From Hymenobacter crusticola (GTDB lineage Bacteria > Bacteroidota > Bacteroidia > Cytophagales > Hymenobacteraceae), in NCBI RefSeq assembly GCF_002154225.1, contig NZ_MTSE01000006.1, forward strand, positions 124,001 through 188,000: a stretch of DNA of 64,000 bases. The letters are read 5' to 3'. The number at the start of each line of letters is the position of its first letter. Position 1 is the first letter of the stretch. Under the pieces are notes generated by a model. The model had not been told where the DNA came from, did no database searches, and was given only the letters and a program-made list of their open reading frames with translations. Positions 1 to 6,699 of the stretch are shown in pieces. The translations under genes and the position numbers were made by a program.

Positions 1-195
1 CTTTAGGCGTGGTTCAGCAGCACGCGCTGCCAGCAAGCGAGGTAAAGTTTGGTCACGGCTGCCATCATCTACGCAAATCAGTTCGAACGCTGCTGTGATA
101 CTTTCCAATGCTGCGAAACAGCGTTGAAGCAGCGTATCAATAAGCCCTTCTTCGTTAAAAACAGGGACAATTACTGATAGAAGAGGCTCAGGCAT
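1..195 (-). CDS. Family 2 glycosyltransferase, C-terminus outside window
   Basis: Only the first 65 codons are inside the window; the gene continues past the left edge. The ATG is at 195. The protein starts MPEPLLSVIVPVFNEEG and reaches CVDDGSRDQT at residues 41-50, which are the first beta strand and the first aspartate motif of GT-A fold family 2 enzymes of the DPM1/GtrB kind (sugar transfer from a nucleotide sugar to polyprenyl phosphate or a glycan). It resembles the GT2 encoded at 21210-22172 over the same stretch (VVIPIYNEES, FINDGSRDQS), so the two are probably paralogues. Family assignment is secure; the donor sugar and acceptor cannot be read from this fragment. Confidence 0.85.
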   Translation of the reverse strand, partial: MPEPLLSVIVPVFNEEGLIDTLLQRCFAALESITAAFELICVDDGSRDQTLPRLLAARAAEPRLK

Positions 196-503
196 GTAAT
201 TTAACAATAAGTAATTATTGGGTAAAGGTAAGCAGACGCATGATATTGAAAGACTTCATCCTAGATCGGAACAGAATATTCGTCCTGCTAAAGCGCTGCT
301 AGCGTGACACAGTATACTTAGTTATGGCCAAAGAACCATTTTCCGGGCACCGATACTCCTTTAAATGTTGTAGCTGAATGCTTCGTGTAAAGTGCCACAT
401 CGTTGGCTGACTAGTGCAGAATACACTCGCAAGTAAGCGCGCGACAAATTACGGGCTGCGACCGTGGAGTATTATTCGCTAAAACATTTTAGCTTTAACA
501 CTG

Positions 504-513
504 AAAGCGCTTT
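504..513. promoter_or_regulatory. Palindromic operator candidate AAAGCGCTTT
   Basis: The perfect palindrome AAAGCGCTTT lies about 60 bases upstream of the putative -7 element for the symporter gene. A/T-flanked palindromes with a central CG are typical of LacI-family operators, and a LacI-family regulator is encoded at 5610-6656. A one-mismatch relative, AAAGCACTTT, sits at 9271-9280 in the control region of the mannan SusC gene. The link to that regulator is inference. Confidence 0.4.
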
Positions 514-554
514 TGAGTGTGTGCTGAACGCCTCAACCGTTGCTTACTCCGTAT

Positions 555-583
555 TTTGAAGCGCAAGTAGCACTCTAGTTTTG
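555..583 (+). promoter_or_regulatory. Bacteroidota-type promoter candidate for the symporter
   Basis: TAGTTTTG at 576-583 matches the Bacteroidota -7 consensus TAnnTTTG at every fixed position, and TTTG at 555-558 fits the -33 box. The 17-base spacer is two shorter than usual. It would give a leader of roughly 145 bases before the ATG at 738. Confidence 0.4.
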
Positions 584-737
584 ACGTTACGATCTTTTTG
601 CAAGCCAGCCTTGAAGGAAGAGCGTCCTGCTGCCAGAAACGCTACTTTGGGCACTGGTAAGCTAGATGCTTGGGTCCTATTTTCTTTCGCGCTTTTGCTT
701 TCTACTCAGTTCCACCTAACTATTCTTCCACTCTTTC

Positions 738-2015
738 ATGGCTTCTGCACCCCCTGTTCTAAACTCCCGCCCCACTGCTGGTAATGCTTCGGCTCAAACG
801 CAGCGCTACACCTCGGCCCTAGCCGCGGTTACCACGTTGTTCTTCCTGTGGGGGTTTATTACCTGTCTGAACGACATCCTGATTCCTTACCTGAAGGCGA
901 TCTTTCAACTGTCGTTTGCCCAAGCAAACCTTATCAACCTGTGTTTTTTCGGGGCCTATTTCTTGATGAGTATTCCTTCGGGCAAGCTAGTGGCGCGCCT
1001 AGGGTATAAGAAGGGTATGCTGCTCGGGTTTGTCGTGGCGGCTATTGGAGCTTTCTTGTTTTATCCGGCTGCGGCTCAACGGGCTTATGGGCTCTTTTTA
1101 GGGGCGCTGTTTGTGTTAGCTTCGGGCATCACGCTGCTGCAAGTCGCGGCCAACCCGTACGTGGCTATTCTTGGGCCGTCGGAGTCGGCCTCGTCTCGCC
1201 TGACGCTGACGCAAGCGTTTAACTCGCTGGGTACCACTATTGCTCCGCTGCTAGGTAGCGCCTTGATTTTGAGCCGACTGCCGAAGCTCGACAGCACCGC
1301 TGATGCTGCTAGTATTGATATCAGTGCGGTGCAAATGCCTTACCTCATTATTGGAGGGGCGCTGTTGCTCATCAGCCTTATCTTGAGCCGGATCAACTTG
1401 CCAGCCATTGAGCACGCAGCCGAGGACAGCGAAGTGACGGGTGACCACCGCACCAGCGCTTGGCAGTATCGTCACCTTATTCTAGGGGTTGTGGGCATCT
1501 TTGCTTACGTAGGGGCTGAGGTGGCTATTGGCTCGCACATTGCCAGCTACGTAGCGCTTCCCGACGTGCTTTCGCTTGATCCGGTGGCGGCTGGTAATAA
1601 AGTAGCTTTCTACTGGGGTGCCGCCATGGTGGGTCGCTTCGCCGGCGCGTATCTGCTCAACAAGTTTGCCCCAACCAAACTACTGGCTCTTAATGCGGTA
1701 GGCGCGGTTGTACTTGTGCTGATTTCCATCAATACGACCGGTGCCGTGGCCATGTGGTCGTTGTTGGCAGTCGGGTTGATGAACTCACTGATGTACCCCA
1801 CCATCTTCACGCTGGCTATGGCAGGGCTAGGTCGCCACACAGAAGAAGGCTCTGGTCTGCTCTGCACGGCCATTGTAGGCGGGGCGCTAGTGCCCATGCT
1901 GTTTGGCTTTATTGCCGACCACAGCAGCCTTCGCCTGGCCTTACTACTCCCGGTTATATGCTACGCTTACATTATGTGGTACGGGCTCCGGGGCAGCCAC
2001 CGCAGTGTAGCGTAA
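738..2015 (+). CDS. Sugar:H+ symporter, MFS family (FucP/GluP type)
   Basis: A 425-residue inner-membrane major facilitator with about twelve hydrophobic segments. Residues 33-75 carry the FucP/GluP hallmark (FFLWGFITCLNDILIPYLK, followed by an NLINLCFFGAYFLMS stretch) and residues 76-90 the GKLVARLGYKKGM loop between helices 2 and 3. This subgroup imports L-fucose, glucose/galactose or, in Bacteroidota, mannose and other hexoses with protons. It is a stand-alone transcription unit followed by a terminator. Its position 3.6 kb from an alpha-mannan locus and the shared palindrome class upstream suggest it takes up mannose released by that locus, which is inference. ATG at 738 is the first methionine in frame and leaves a normal short N-terminus. 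Confidence 0.88.
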   Translation: MASAPPVLNSRPTAGNASAQTQRYTSALAAVTTLFFLWGFITCLNDILIPYLKAIFQLSFAQANLINLCFFGAYFLMSIPSGKLVARLGYKKGMLLGFVVAAIGAFLFYPAAAQRAYGLFLGALFVLASGITLLQVAANPYVAILGPSESASSRLTLTQAFNSLGTTIAPLLGSALILSRLPKLDSTADAASIDISAVQMPYLIIGGALLLISLILSRINLPAIEHAAEDSEVTGDHRTSAWQYRHLILGVVGIFAYVGAEVAIGSHIASYVALPDVLSLDPVAAGNKVAFYWGAAMVGRFAGAYLLNKFAPTKLLALNAVGAVVLVLISINTTGAVAMWSLLAVGLMNSLMYPTIFTLAMAGLGRHTEEGSGLLCTAIVGGALVPMLFGFIADHSSLRLALLLPVICYAYIMWYGLRGSHRSVA

Positions 2016-2043
2016 CAAACAAAGACTTCGACTCTGCACTTAG

Positions 2044-2082
2044 AAGGCGACTCAGGATGCTATTCCTGAGTTGCCTTTTTAT
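2044..2082 (+). terminator. Rho-independent terminator after the symporter
   Basis: The arms 2044-2057 and 2064-2077 pair (one G-U) around a short loop and are followed by a T run. It lies 29 bases after the symporter stop codon. Confidence 0.75.
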
Positions 2083-2106
2083 TTGCTTAAACTAACTGCT
2101 TGTTCC

Positions 2107-2128
2107 TACCACCTAGCTACCACCTAGC
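2107..2128. repeat. Tandem 11-bp repeat
   Basis: TACCACCTAGC occurs twice head to tail (2107-2117 and 2118-2128) just after the symporter terminator. It carries the CCTAG core that is frequent in this window. No function can be assigned. Confidence 0.6.
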
Positions 2129-2221
2129 TAGGCGCCTGCCGGTTTGGCTTTGTACACATAGCGGCGCCGGAAAAATCGAATTGTGGGCAGCCAAAACAGC
2201 TGAATAGCGCGCTGTATTTCT

Positions 2222-2775
2222 TTGCGAAGAGACAGTTGCGACCGGAATGGTATCTTTAAGTTGCCTCCTGCCATTGGTCTCATGGTGATTCGCTTTCAGC
2301 CGCCCGCCCCGCCGCTGCAGTCCTTTGTGCAGCACTACTTGCTTATGCACGTGCGCTACGACGGGGACGACCCGGCCTTGGCGGTGAAGCCTATGCCGCC
2401 CACGCCGCATCACTGCTTGTACTTTTATCCGCGCGATGCGCGATGCGCTGCACACCCTAGCTCCCGGACAGCCTAGCCCTCGTCGAATACCCCCTAGCTT
2501 TGTAGTGGGCCCCCAGGTGAAACCTGTGGAGTTGCATTTCGGCCGCGACCACCTCCTGCTCTGCGTTGTGTTCTGGCCGGGCGGTCTGCATCGCCTGCTG
2601 GATGTACCCGTACAGGAATTGGTAGACATAGCGGTAGAAGGGCGGGCGTTGCTCGGTTCCGCAGTGGCTGATGTGGAAAGCCGTCTAGCGGAGCTGACCG
2701 ACTACGCAGCCATGCTAGCCTCCGCCGAGGCATTCTTGCTAGAGGCCTTACGCCGCCAGCACCGCCGACCGGAAC
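2222..2775 (+). pseudogene. AraC-family regulator, frameshifted and truncated
   Basis: Two open frames together spell the N-terminal ligand-binding half of an AraC-family regulator of the kind with a DUF6597-like sensor domain. Frame 1 runs from about 2282 (MVIRFQPPAPPLQSFVQHYLL) to LYFYPRDA; frame 2 continues as ALHTLAPGQP and ends with AEAFLLEALRRQHRRPE near 2775. The switch falls exactly on a tandem 7-bp duplication, GCGCGAT at 2431-2437 and 2438-2444; removing one copy restores the uninterrupted reading YFYPRDALHTL. The C-terminal helix-turn-helix domain is absent: past about 2775 the sequence becomes an amidohydrolase fragment in another frame. So the gene carries a frameshift and a deletion. 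Family recognition is by pattern only. Confidence 0.75.
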
Positions 2776-3984
2776 GGCCCCATTGGGTTAACGGTGCTGC
2801 GCGACTCCACCGCGGGGCGGCGCTCTCTCGATAGCCTAGCACCACGCAACCCCGTTGTCCTGGCCGTTCCGTGGGGGCATGGCATGATTGTCAACAGCCA
2901 AGCCTTACGAGCCCTACAGTTGTCGGATACAACTCCAGATCCGCTCGGAGGTTGGTACGAGCGCCTATCGGGTACCAACTCCCTTGCTGGGCCTTTGTAC
3001 GAATATGCCCAATTTCCTTTCTGGCAAGTTCTGTCCACGGCCGCCCCCGCAGCATTGAGACATGCACTGCAAGCGTACGCGCAGCAGGAGCTAGCCTTCG
3101 GAATAACTACCGTCCAGGACATGAGCAGCTTGCTGTCGGTAGAGGATGCGCGGCACTACATTGGCCAGGCAGCCTTGCCCGTGCGCACCCGCATCATTGC
3201 CATGCCGAGTGCCATCGACCAGGGGCGCCGCCTTCAAAAAGGAGCCTTGCCGGCCACTGTTGGCAATCCTCTCATTTATTATTCAGGCATCAAGTACATG
3301 GTCGACGGCACGTCGTTGGAGCAGAACGCGTTGCGCACCACACCCTATCCAGGTCGCCCTGGGTGGTATGGACGGCTAAATTTTCCACCGGATACGCTCC
3401 AACGCCTGCTACGAGAAGCGCTGACTAGCGACCAGCAACTGCTGCTGCACGTCACGGGAGATAGCGCGACGACCCTCGTGTTGGGGATGATGAAGGGCTT
3501 GGCGCCAGCAGCCGTTTGGCGACGCAAACGCGTGCGCCTGGAGCACGGCACCGGCATCAATGCAACTGCCGCCCGCGACGTGCAGAAGCTAGGTATCGTT
3601 GTAGTGCATACCCCGCAATACGGCCTAAGAAGCGCCTTGCGCAGCTGGCTCGCGTTGAGTATTCCTGTGGCCCTAGGTCCTGATGGAGTGCCCAATCCCT
3701 TTCGGAGCATTCTGCTGGTTACTACCCGGCAAGCCAACCCTGCCGAGAACCTAAGCCGCGAGCAGGCCGTGCGGGCGTACACGGCCGGGTCGGCCTACGC
3801 CGAATTTGCCGAGAAAAACAAGGGTAGCCTCCAGCCCGGCAAACTAGCAGACCTAGCTATCTTATCCGACGACCTATTTACTGTTCCGGCGGCACAACTG
3901 CTTGCTATCCACAGCATATTGACGATCGTTGACGGAAAAATCGTGTATGAAGGCCCCGCTACAGTGAGCAAAAAACAGCGCTAA
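2761..3984 (+). pseudogene. YtcJ-type amidohydrolase, N-terminus deleted
   Basis: About 400 residues match the C-terminal three quarters of YtcJ-like amidohydrolases (amidohydrolase family 3, usually about 540 residues). Visible family features are SLDSLAPRNPVVL followed by GHGMIVNSQALRAL, the LLLHVTGDSA and RLEHGTG metal-site histidine regions, and the closing GSLQPGKLADLAIL. The N-terminal strand bearing the metal-binding HxH is missing, and upstream codons in this frame hit stops at 2716 and 2737. Possible internal starts are GTG at 2794 and ATG at 2884, so a shortened protein could be made, but without the HxH it should not be a normal hydrolase. The 5' side abuts the truncated AraC gene, pointing to a deletion that fused two remnants. 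Confidence 0.75.
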
Positions 3985-4156
3985 GTAGTACAGGTATCGG
4001 GGTGAACTGGTAGGTCTATAGGCTGTCGGCAGTTCTTCTGCTTCGTCATTTCGACTAAGACAAAGGGCATTTCGGTTAAGTCGGCTTTTCTAGTAGTGGG
4101 GACCTTTGTATCGTCACTAACAAGAATATACCTTCTTATGAAAGCAGTGAGAATTC

Positions 4157-4693
4157 ATGCTCGGTGGACCTGAAGTTCTACAACTGGAAGATATTGAGCG
4201 CCTCGAAGCCCAAAAACATCAGCTTCTGGCCATCGAGCAGGAATATCAGTCTACGATCGATCGGTTTAGCAAACAGATTATCACCTCGCATGTGGATAGC
4301 TTGCTGAATTATGCCGACCGCTGTTATCATCGCCAGTTCATCACGCGGGAAAAACCAACCACCAGGCGCTGGAACAGGTAGAAACCCTGCTAGATGCGTA
4401 TTTCAACAACTCTGACTTGGCCGAAAGAGGCTTGCCGAGCGTACGCTACGTGGCCGAGCACATCTGTCGCCTAAGTACTTAAGCAACCTGCTGCGCGTAC
4501 TCACCGGGCAAAATACCCAGCAGCACATTCACGCAAAGCTGATAGCCAAAGCCAAGGAAAAACTATCGACACCTACCTCACGGTCAGCGAGATTGCCTAC
4601 GAACTAGGTTTTGAGCACTTACCTTCATTCAGCAAGCTGTTCAAGACCAAAACGACTTTATCGCCGCTGAACTTTAGGGCGTCTTTCAACTGA
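4157..4693 (+). pseudogene. AraC-family regulator remnant with three frameshifts
   Basis: Read across frames, this stretch encodes the C-terminal part of a Bacteroidota AraC regulator: DIERLEAQKHQLLAIEQEY and SLLNYADRCYHRQFITR (4157 to about 4350), then HQALEQVETLLDAYFNN and GLPSVRYVAEHI (4360-4480), then KYLSNLLRVLTGQNTQQHIH (4473 to about 4570), then YLTVSEIAYELGF and SFSKLFKTKTTLSPLNFR (4571-4690). The last two pieces are the two helix-turn-helix motifs. The reading frame changes three times and one in-frame stop (4480) interrupts it. The usual N-terminal cupin domain (about 150 residues) is missing as well. This is a clearly dead gene. Confidence 0.8.
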
Positions 4694-4830
4694 TAAGAGA
4701 ACAGTCGAAAGCCTAGCTCAGGAGTATATCACGAGATATACACAAATGTGAAGCCGGGGGCGTGCGGCATACACGTGAGAAGCTACCTCAAAGAATTGCC
4801 CTAGCTTCTACAAGTGCCGTATGCCTTTGT

Positions 4831-5025
4831 ATGGAAGACGCAAAGTTTCCCCTTGGTCAACGTAGTCGGGATCAACGGCAGGTGTACATTCAGGCAGCCC
4901 GGAACATGCTGCTGGCGTCTGGGCCCCTAGGAAAAACGACCGAAGGATTATTCGCGCGCTACGTGGCGGGTGAGCTCACGCTACAAGGTTTTTTGGGTGA
5001 GATGGGCAAGCAAAGTACCGGTTAA
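4831..5025 (+). CDS. Small protein with antitoxin-like C-terminal segment
   Basis: A 64-residue open frame from the ATG at 4831 (a GTG at 4762 in the same frame would add 23 unconvincing residues). It is basic in the middle (QRSRDQRQVY) and ends TEGLFARYVAGELTLQGFLGEM. The pattern of a short helix followed by RYVAGELT reminds me of VbhA-type antitoxins, which inhibit Fic toxins, but no Fic or other toxin gene lies next to it. It follows a pseudogene and may itself be a remnant. No function is assigned with confidence. Confidence 0.45.
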   Translation: MEDAKFPLGQRSRDQRQVYIQAARNMLLASGPLGKTTEGLFARYVAGELTLQGFLGEMGKQSTG

Positions 5026-5113
5026 ACGAACTGCCAGTGGGTCCCTTCTGCAAAAAGGTCAAAGAGCACCTACCCAAAGTGAACCTTTGAGCGAAACTTT
5101 GTGTTGCTGGCGT

Positions 5114-5326
5114 ATGTCCGACTCCACAAAACGCGCTCGGGTGCGCAAACCCGCTGAATCGCCCACCCCACCGCAGTCTCCGGCCGAGCACTTGGCCGCG
5201 TTACAAGCTCGGGAAATGGGCAAAACCATCATGTACCAAGTTGATGCGTGGGGCCACGTGGAAACTCGCTTTGTGCGGTCGCAAAACGTAGCTGCTTGGC
5301 AAGCCAAGGGCTTCGTAGTTCGCTAA
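5114..5326 (+). CDS. Small conserved-looking hypothetical protein
   Basis: A 70-residue protein from the ATG at 5114. The first 25 residues are Lys/Arg/Pro/Ser rich and probably disordered; residues 35-70 (ALQAREMGKTIMYQVDAWG, then HVETRFVRSQNVAAWQAKGF) look like a small folded unit with alternating hydrophobic residues. The open frame extends upstream to 4970 but overlaps the preceding gene without a start of better quality. A terminator follows 24 bases after the stop, which supports it as a real transcription unit. I do not recognise the family. Confidence 0.5.
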   Translation: MSDSTKRARVRKPAESPTPPQSPAEHLAALQAREMGKTIMYQVDAWGHVETRFVRSQNVAAWQAKGFVVR

Positions 5327-5349
5327 GCGCGTACTTATTCCTTCACTGT

Positions 5350-5378
5350 AAAAGCCCCGTCGATGTATGGGGCTTTTT
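5350..5378 (+). terminator. Rho-independent terminator
   Basis: AAAAGCCCC (5350-5358) pairs with GGGGCTTTT (5369-5377) across a 10-base loop and runs into T residues. It ends the small hypothetical gene upstream. Confidence 0.75.
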
Positions 5379-5482
5379 CGTGAACCCGGATACATACCGA
5401 AAACCCAGGTTAGGTGCGCTACGAGCACCTTTGCACTGTCCGGATGCAGCCTGATCAGGGTTAAATTCAAATACGATCTATC

Positions 5483-5522
5483 AAAAAAGCGACCTAGGCA
5501 TAGTAGCCTAGGTCGCTTTTTT
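5483..5522. terminator. Bidirectional terminator with CCTAGG in the stem
   Basis: A 17-bp perfect inverted repeat, 5483-5499 against 5506-5522, with A and T runs at the outer ends, so it can act on both strands. It lies between the rightward small genes and the end of the leftward LacI gene. Both arms contain CCTAGG. Confidence 0.75.
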
Positions 5523-5609
5523 GTGTTGTTAAAAAGTTAATCGGTTCCTTCTACCTAGCGATGCGCTTAGGGCTTGACTATATCCGACTAACATTAATTC
5601 TGTGATGAG

Positions 5610-6656
5610 CTACCTCCGCACGGTGGCAGCAGCGGGCAGCGTTGACGACTGCCGCAGTACTAGTTGCGGGGCCATTTGGAGCTGCGTCATACGGCTGGTT
5701 TCCTTGGAGCCGTTCAGCGCCGCCAGCAGCATGCTGATAATTTCTTCTGCCATTGCCTCCATAGGCTGAGCCACAACCGTGATGGGCGGGGTATAAAGCC
5801 GGAACAGGTCGTTGTCGTCGAAGGAGATGACGGCTATATCTTCCGGAATGCGTCGCCCCAGCCGCTTGAGCACTTCCAAGCCATACACACCTAGGTAGTT
5901 AGTGGTAAACATTACCCCGTGGCAGTTCGGATGCGCCTGGAAAAAGGCTTGCATCTGTTCCATTACTTGTTCCGGGTTCTGTTGAAACACGATTTCTTCT
6001 ACCAGTTCCGGCAGGTTGTGTTCTCGTAGGGCTTGGGTGTAGCCTTGCCGCCGTGCCAGCATCTGCGTTTGCCCATCCCGAATGGTCATCAGCGCCACGG
6101 AGGTAAGCCCTTGTGCTAATAGGTGTTGCGTCGCCTCGTAGGTACCCGTCGCGCCATCCACCACCACGGCATTGGCCAGCACGCTCGCCAGCACCCGATC
6201 GAACAGCACGAGGGGCTTGCCACTGCGCACCAAAGCGCTTACTTCCCCTTCCAGGCCATCGGGTAGCGCCAGGATATAGCCATCGACGTGCCGCTCCTGA
6301 AACATCGCTAGGATGTCGCGCGTCTTGACGATATCGTTGCTGGTGCTGCAATAGATGATGCGGTAGCCATGCGCCAGCGCCTTTCGCTCGATCAGCCCGG
6401 CAATAGTGGCGAAGAACGGGTTGGCAATATCCTCCACCACCAACCCAATCACGTGCGTTTTGCCGGTGCGCAAGCTTTTGGCGAGTTGGTTGGGCTTGTA
6501 GCCGACCTCCTCCACGTACTTCAGCACCTTTTCGGCTAGGCCGTCGCTGATGCGCTTTTCCTTCGCCTTGCCATTCAACACTAATGATACGGTCGCGATG
6601 GACACGTCGAGGTGCTTGGCGATGTCGTGAATGAGGATTTTCTTTTTCAATGTCAA
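5610..6656 (-). CDS. LacI-family transcriptional regulator
   Basis: A 348-residue regulator of normal family length. Residues 8-62 form the LacI headpiece (IHDIAKHLDVSIATVSLVLN, then the hinge GYKPNQLAKSLRTGK), followed by a periplasmic-binding-protein-like effector domain (VIGLVVEDIANPFFATI, DGYILALP, VLFDRV, VISFDDND). It is co-directional with, and 43 bases downstream of, the GH92 gene at 6700-8979, so it may be read from the same transcript. LacI proteins sense a sugar or sugar phosphate in the cytoplasm; here the likely signal is a mannose derivative. Palindromes at 504-513 and 9350-9361 are candidate operators. The family is certain; target and effector are inferred. Confidence 0.92.
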   Translation of the reverse strand: MTLKKKILIHDIAKHLDVSIATVSLVLNGKAKEKRISDGLAEKVLKYVEEVGYKPNQLAKSLRTGKTHVIGLVVEDIANPFFATIAGLIERKALAHGYRIIYCSTSNDIVKTRDILAMFQERHVDGYILALPDGLEGEVSALVRSGKPLVLFDRVLASVLANAVVVDGATGTYEATQHLLAQGLTSVALMTIRDGQTQMLARRQGYTQALREHNLPELVEEIVFQQNPEQVMEQMQAFFQAHPNCHGVMFTTNYLGVYGLEVLKRLGRRIPEDIAVISFDDNDLFRLYTPPITVVAQPMEAMAEEIISMLLAALNGSKETSRMTQLQMAPQLVLRQSSTLPAAATVRR

Positions 6657-6699
6657 TCAATTTGGCCGCAACAGGACGGCTGCTTCGGCACTGTTACGG

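Larger units (their letters stand above)
196..737. other. Intergenic control region before the sugar symporter
   Basis: I see no convincing gene in these 542 bases. The stretch separates the leftward glycosyltransferase from the rightward symporter, so it should hold both promoters. It contains a 10-bp perfect palindrome at 504-513 and a promoter-like pair at 555-583, listed separately. A 67-codon open frame starting at 581 has no family resemblance and overlaps the symporter start, so it was not called. Confidence 0.6.

Noticed and set aside
581..784. 67-codon open frame upstream of and overlapping the symporter
   Set aside because: No family resemblance, and it would overlap both the predicted promoter and the symporter start.
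2117..2629. 170-codon open frame on the minus strand
   Set aside because: It is antisense to the AraC pseudogene, Arg/Gly/Gln rich without family resemblance, and explained by GC-rich codon structure.
5421..5475. TPP-riboswitch-like words (GGTGC...GCACC, then CCTGATCAGGGTTAA) in the spacer after 5326
   Set aside because: The conserved CTGAGA and the closing CCAGCG/GGGA parts are missing, and no thiamine gene follows on either strand.
5899..6660. 253-codon open frame in another frame of the LacI gene
   Set aside because: Low-complexity Arg/Gly/Gln-rich translation; the LacI frame is certain.
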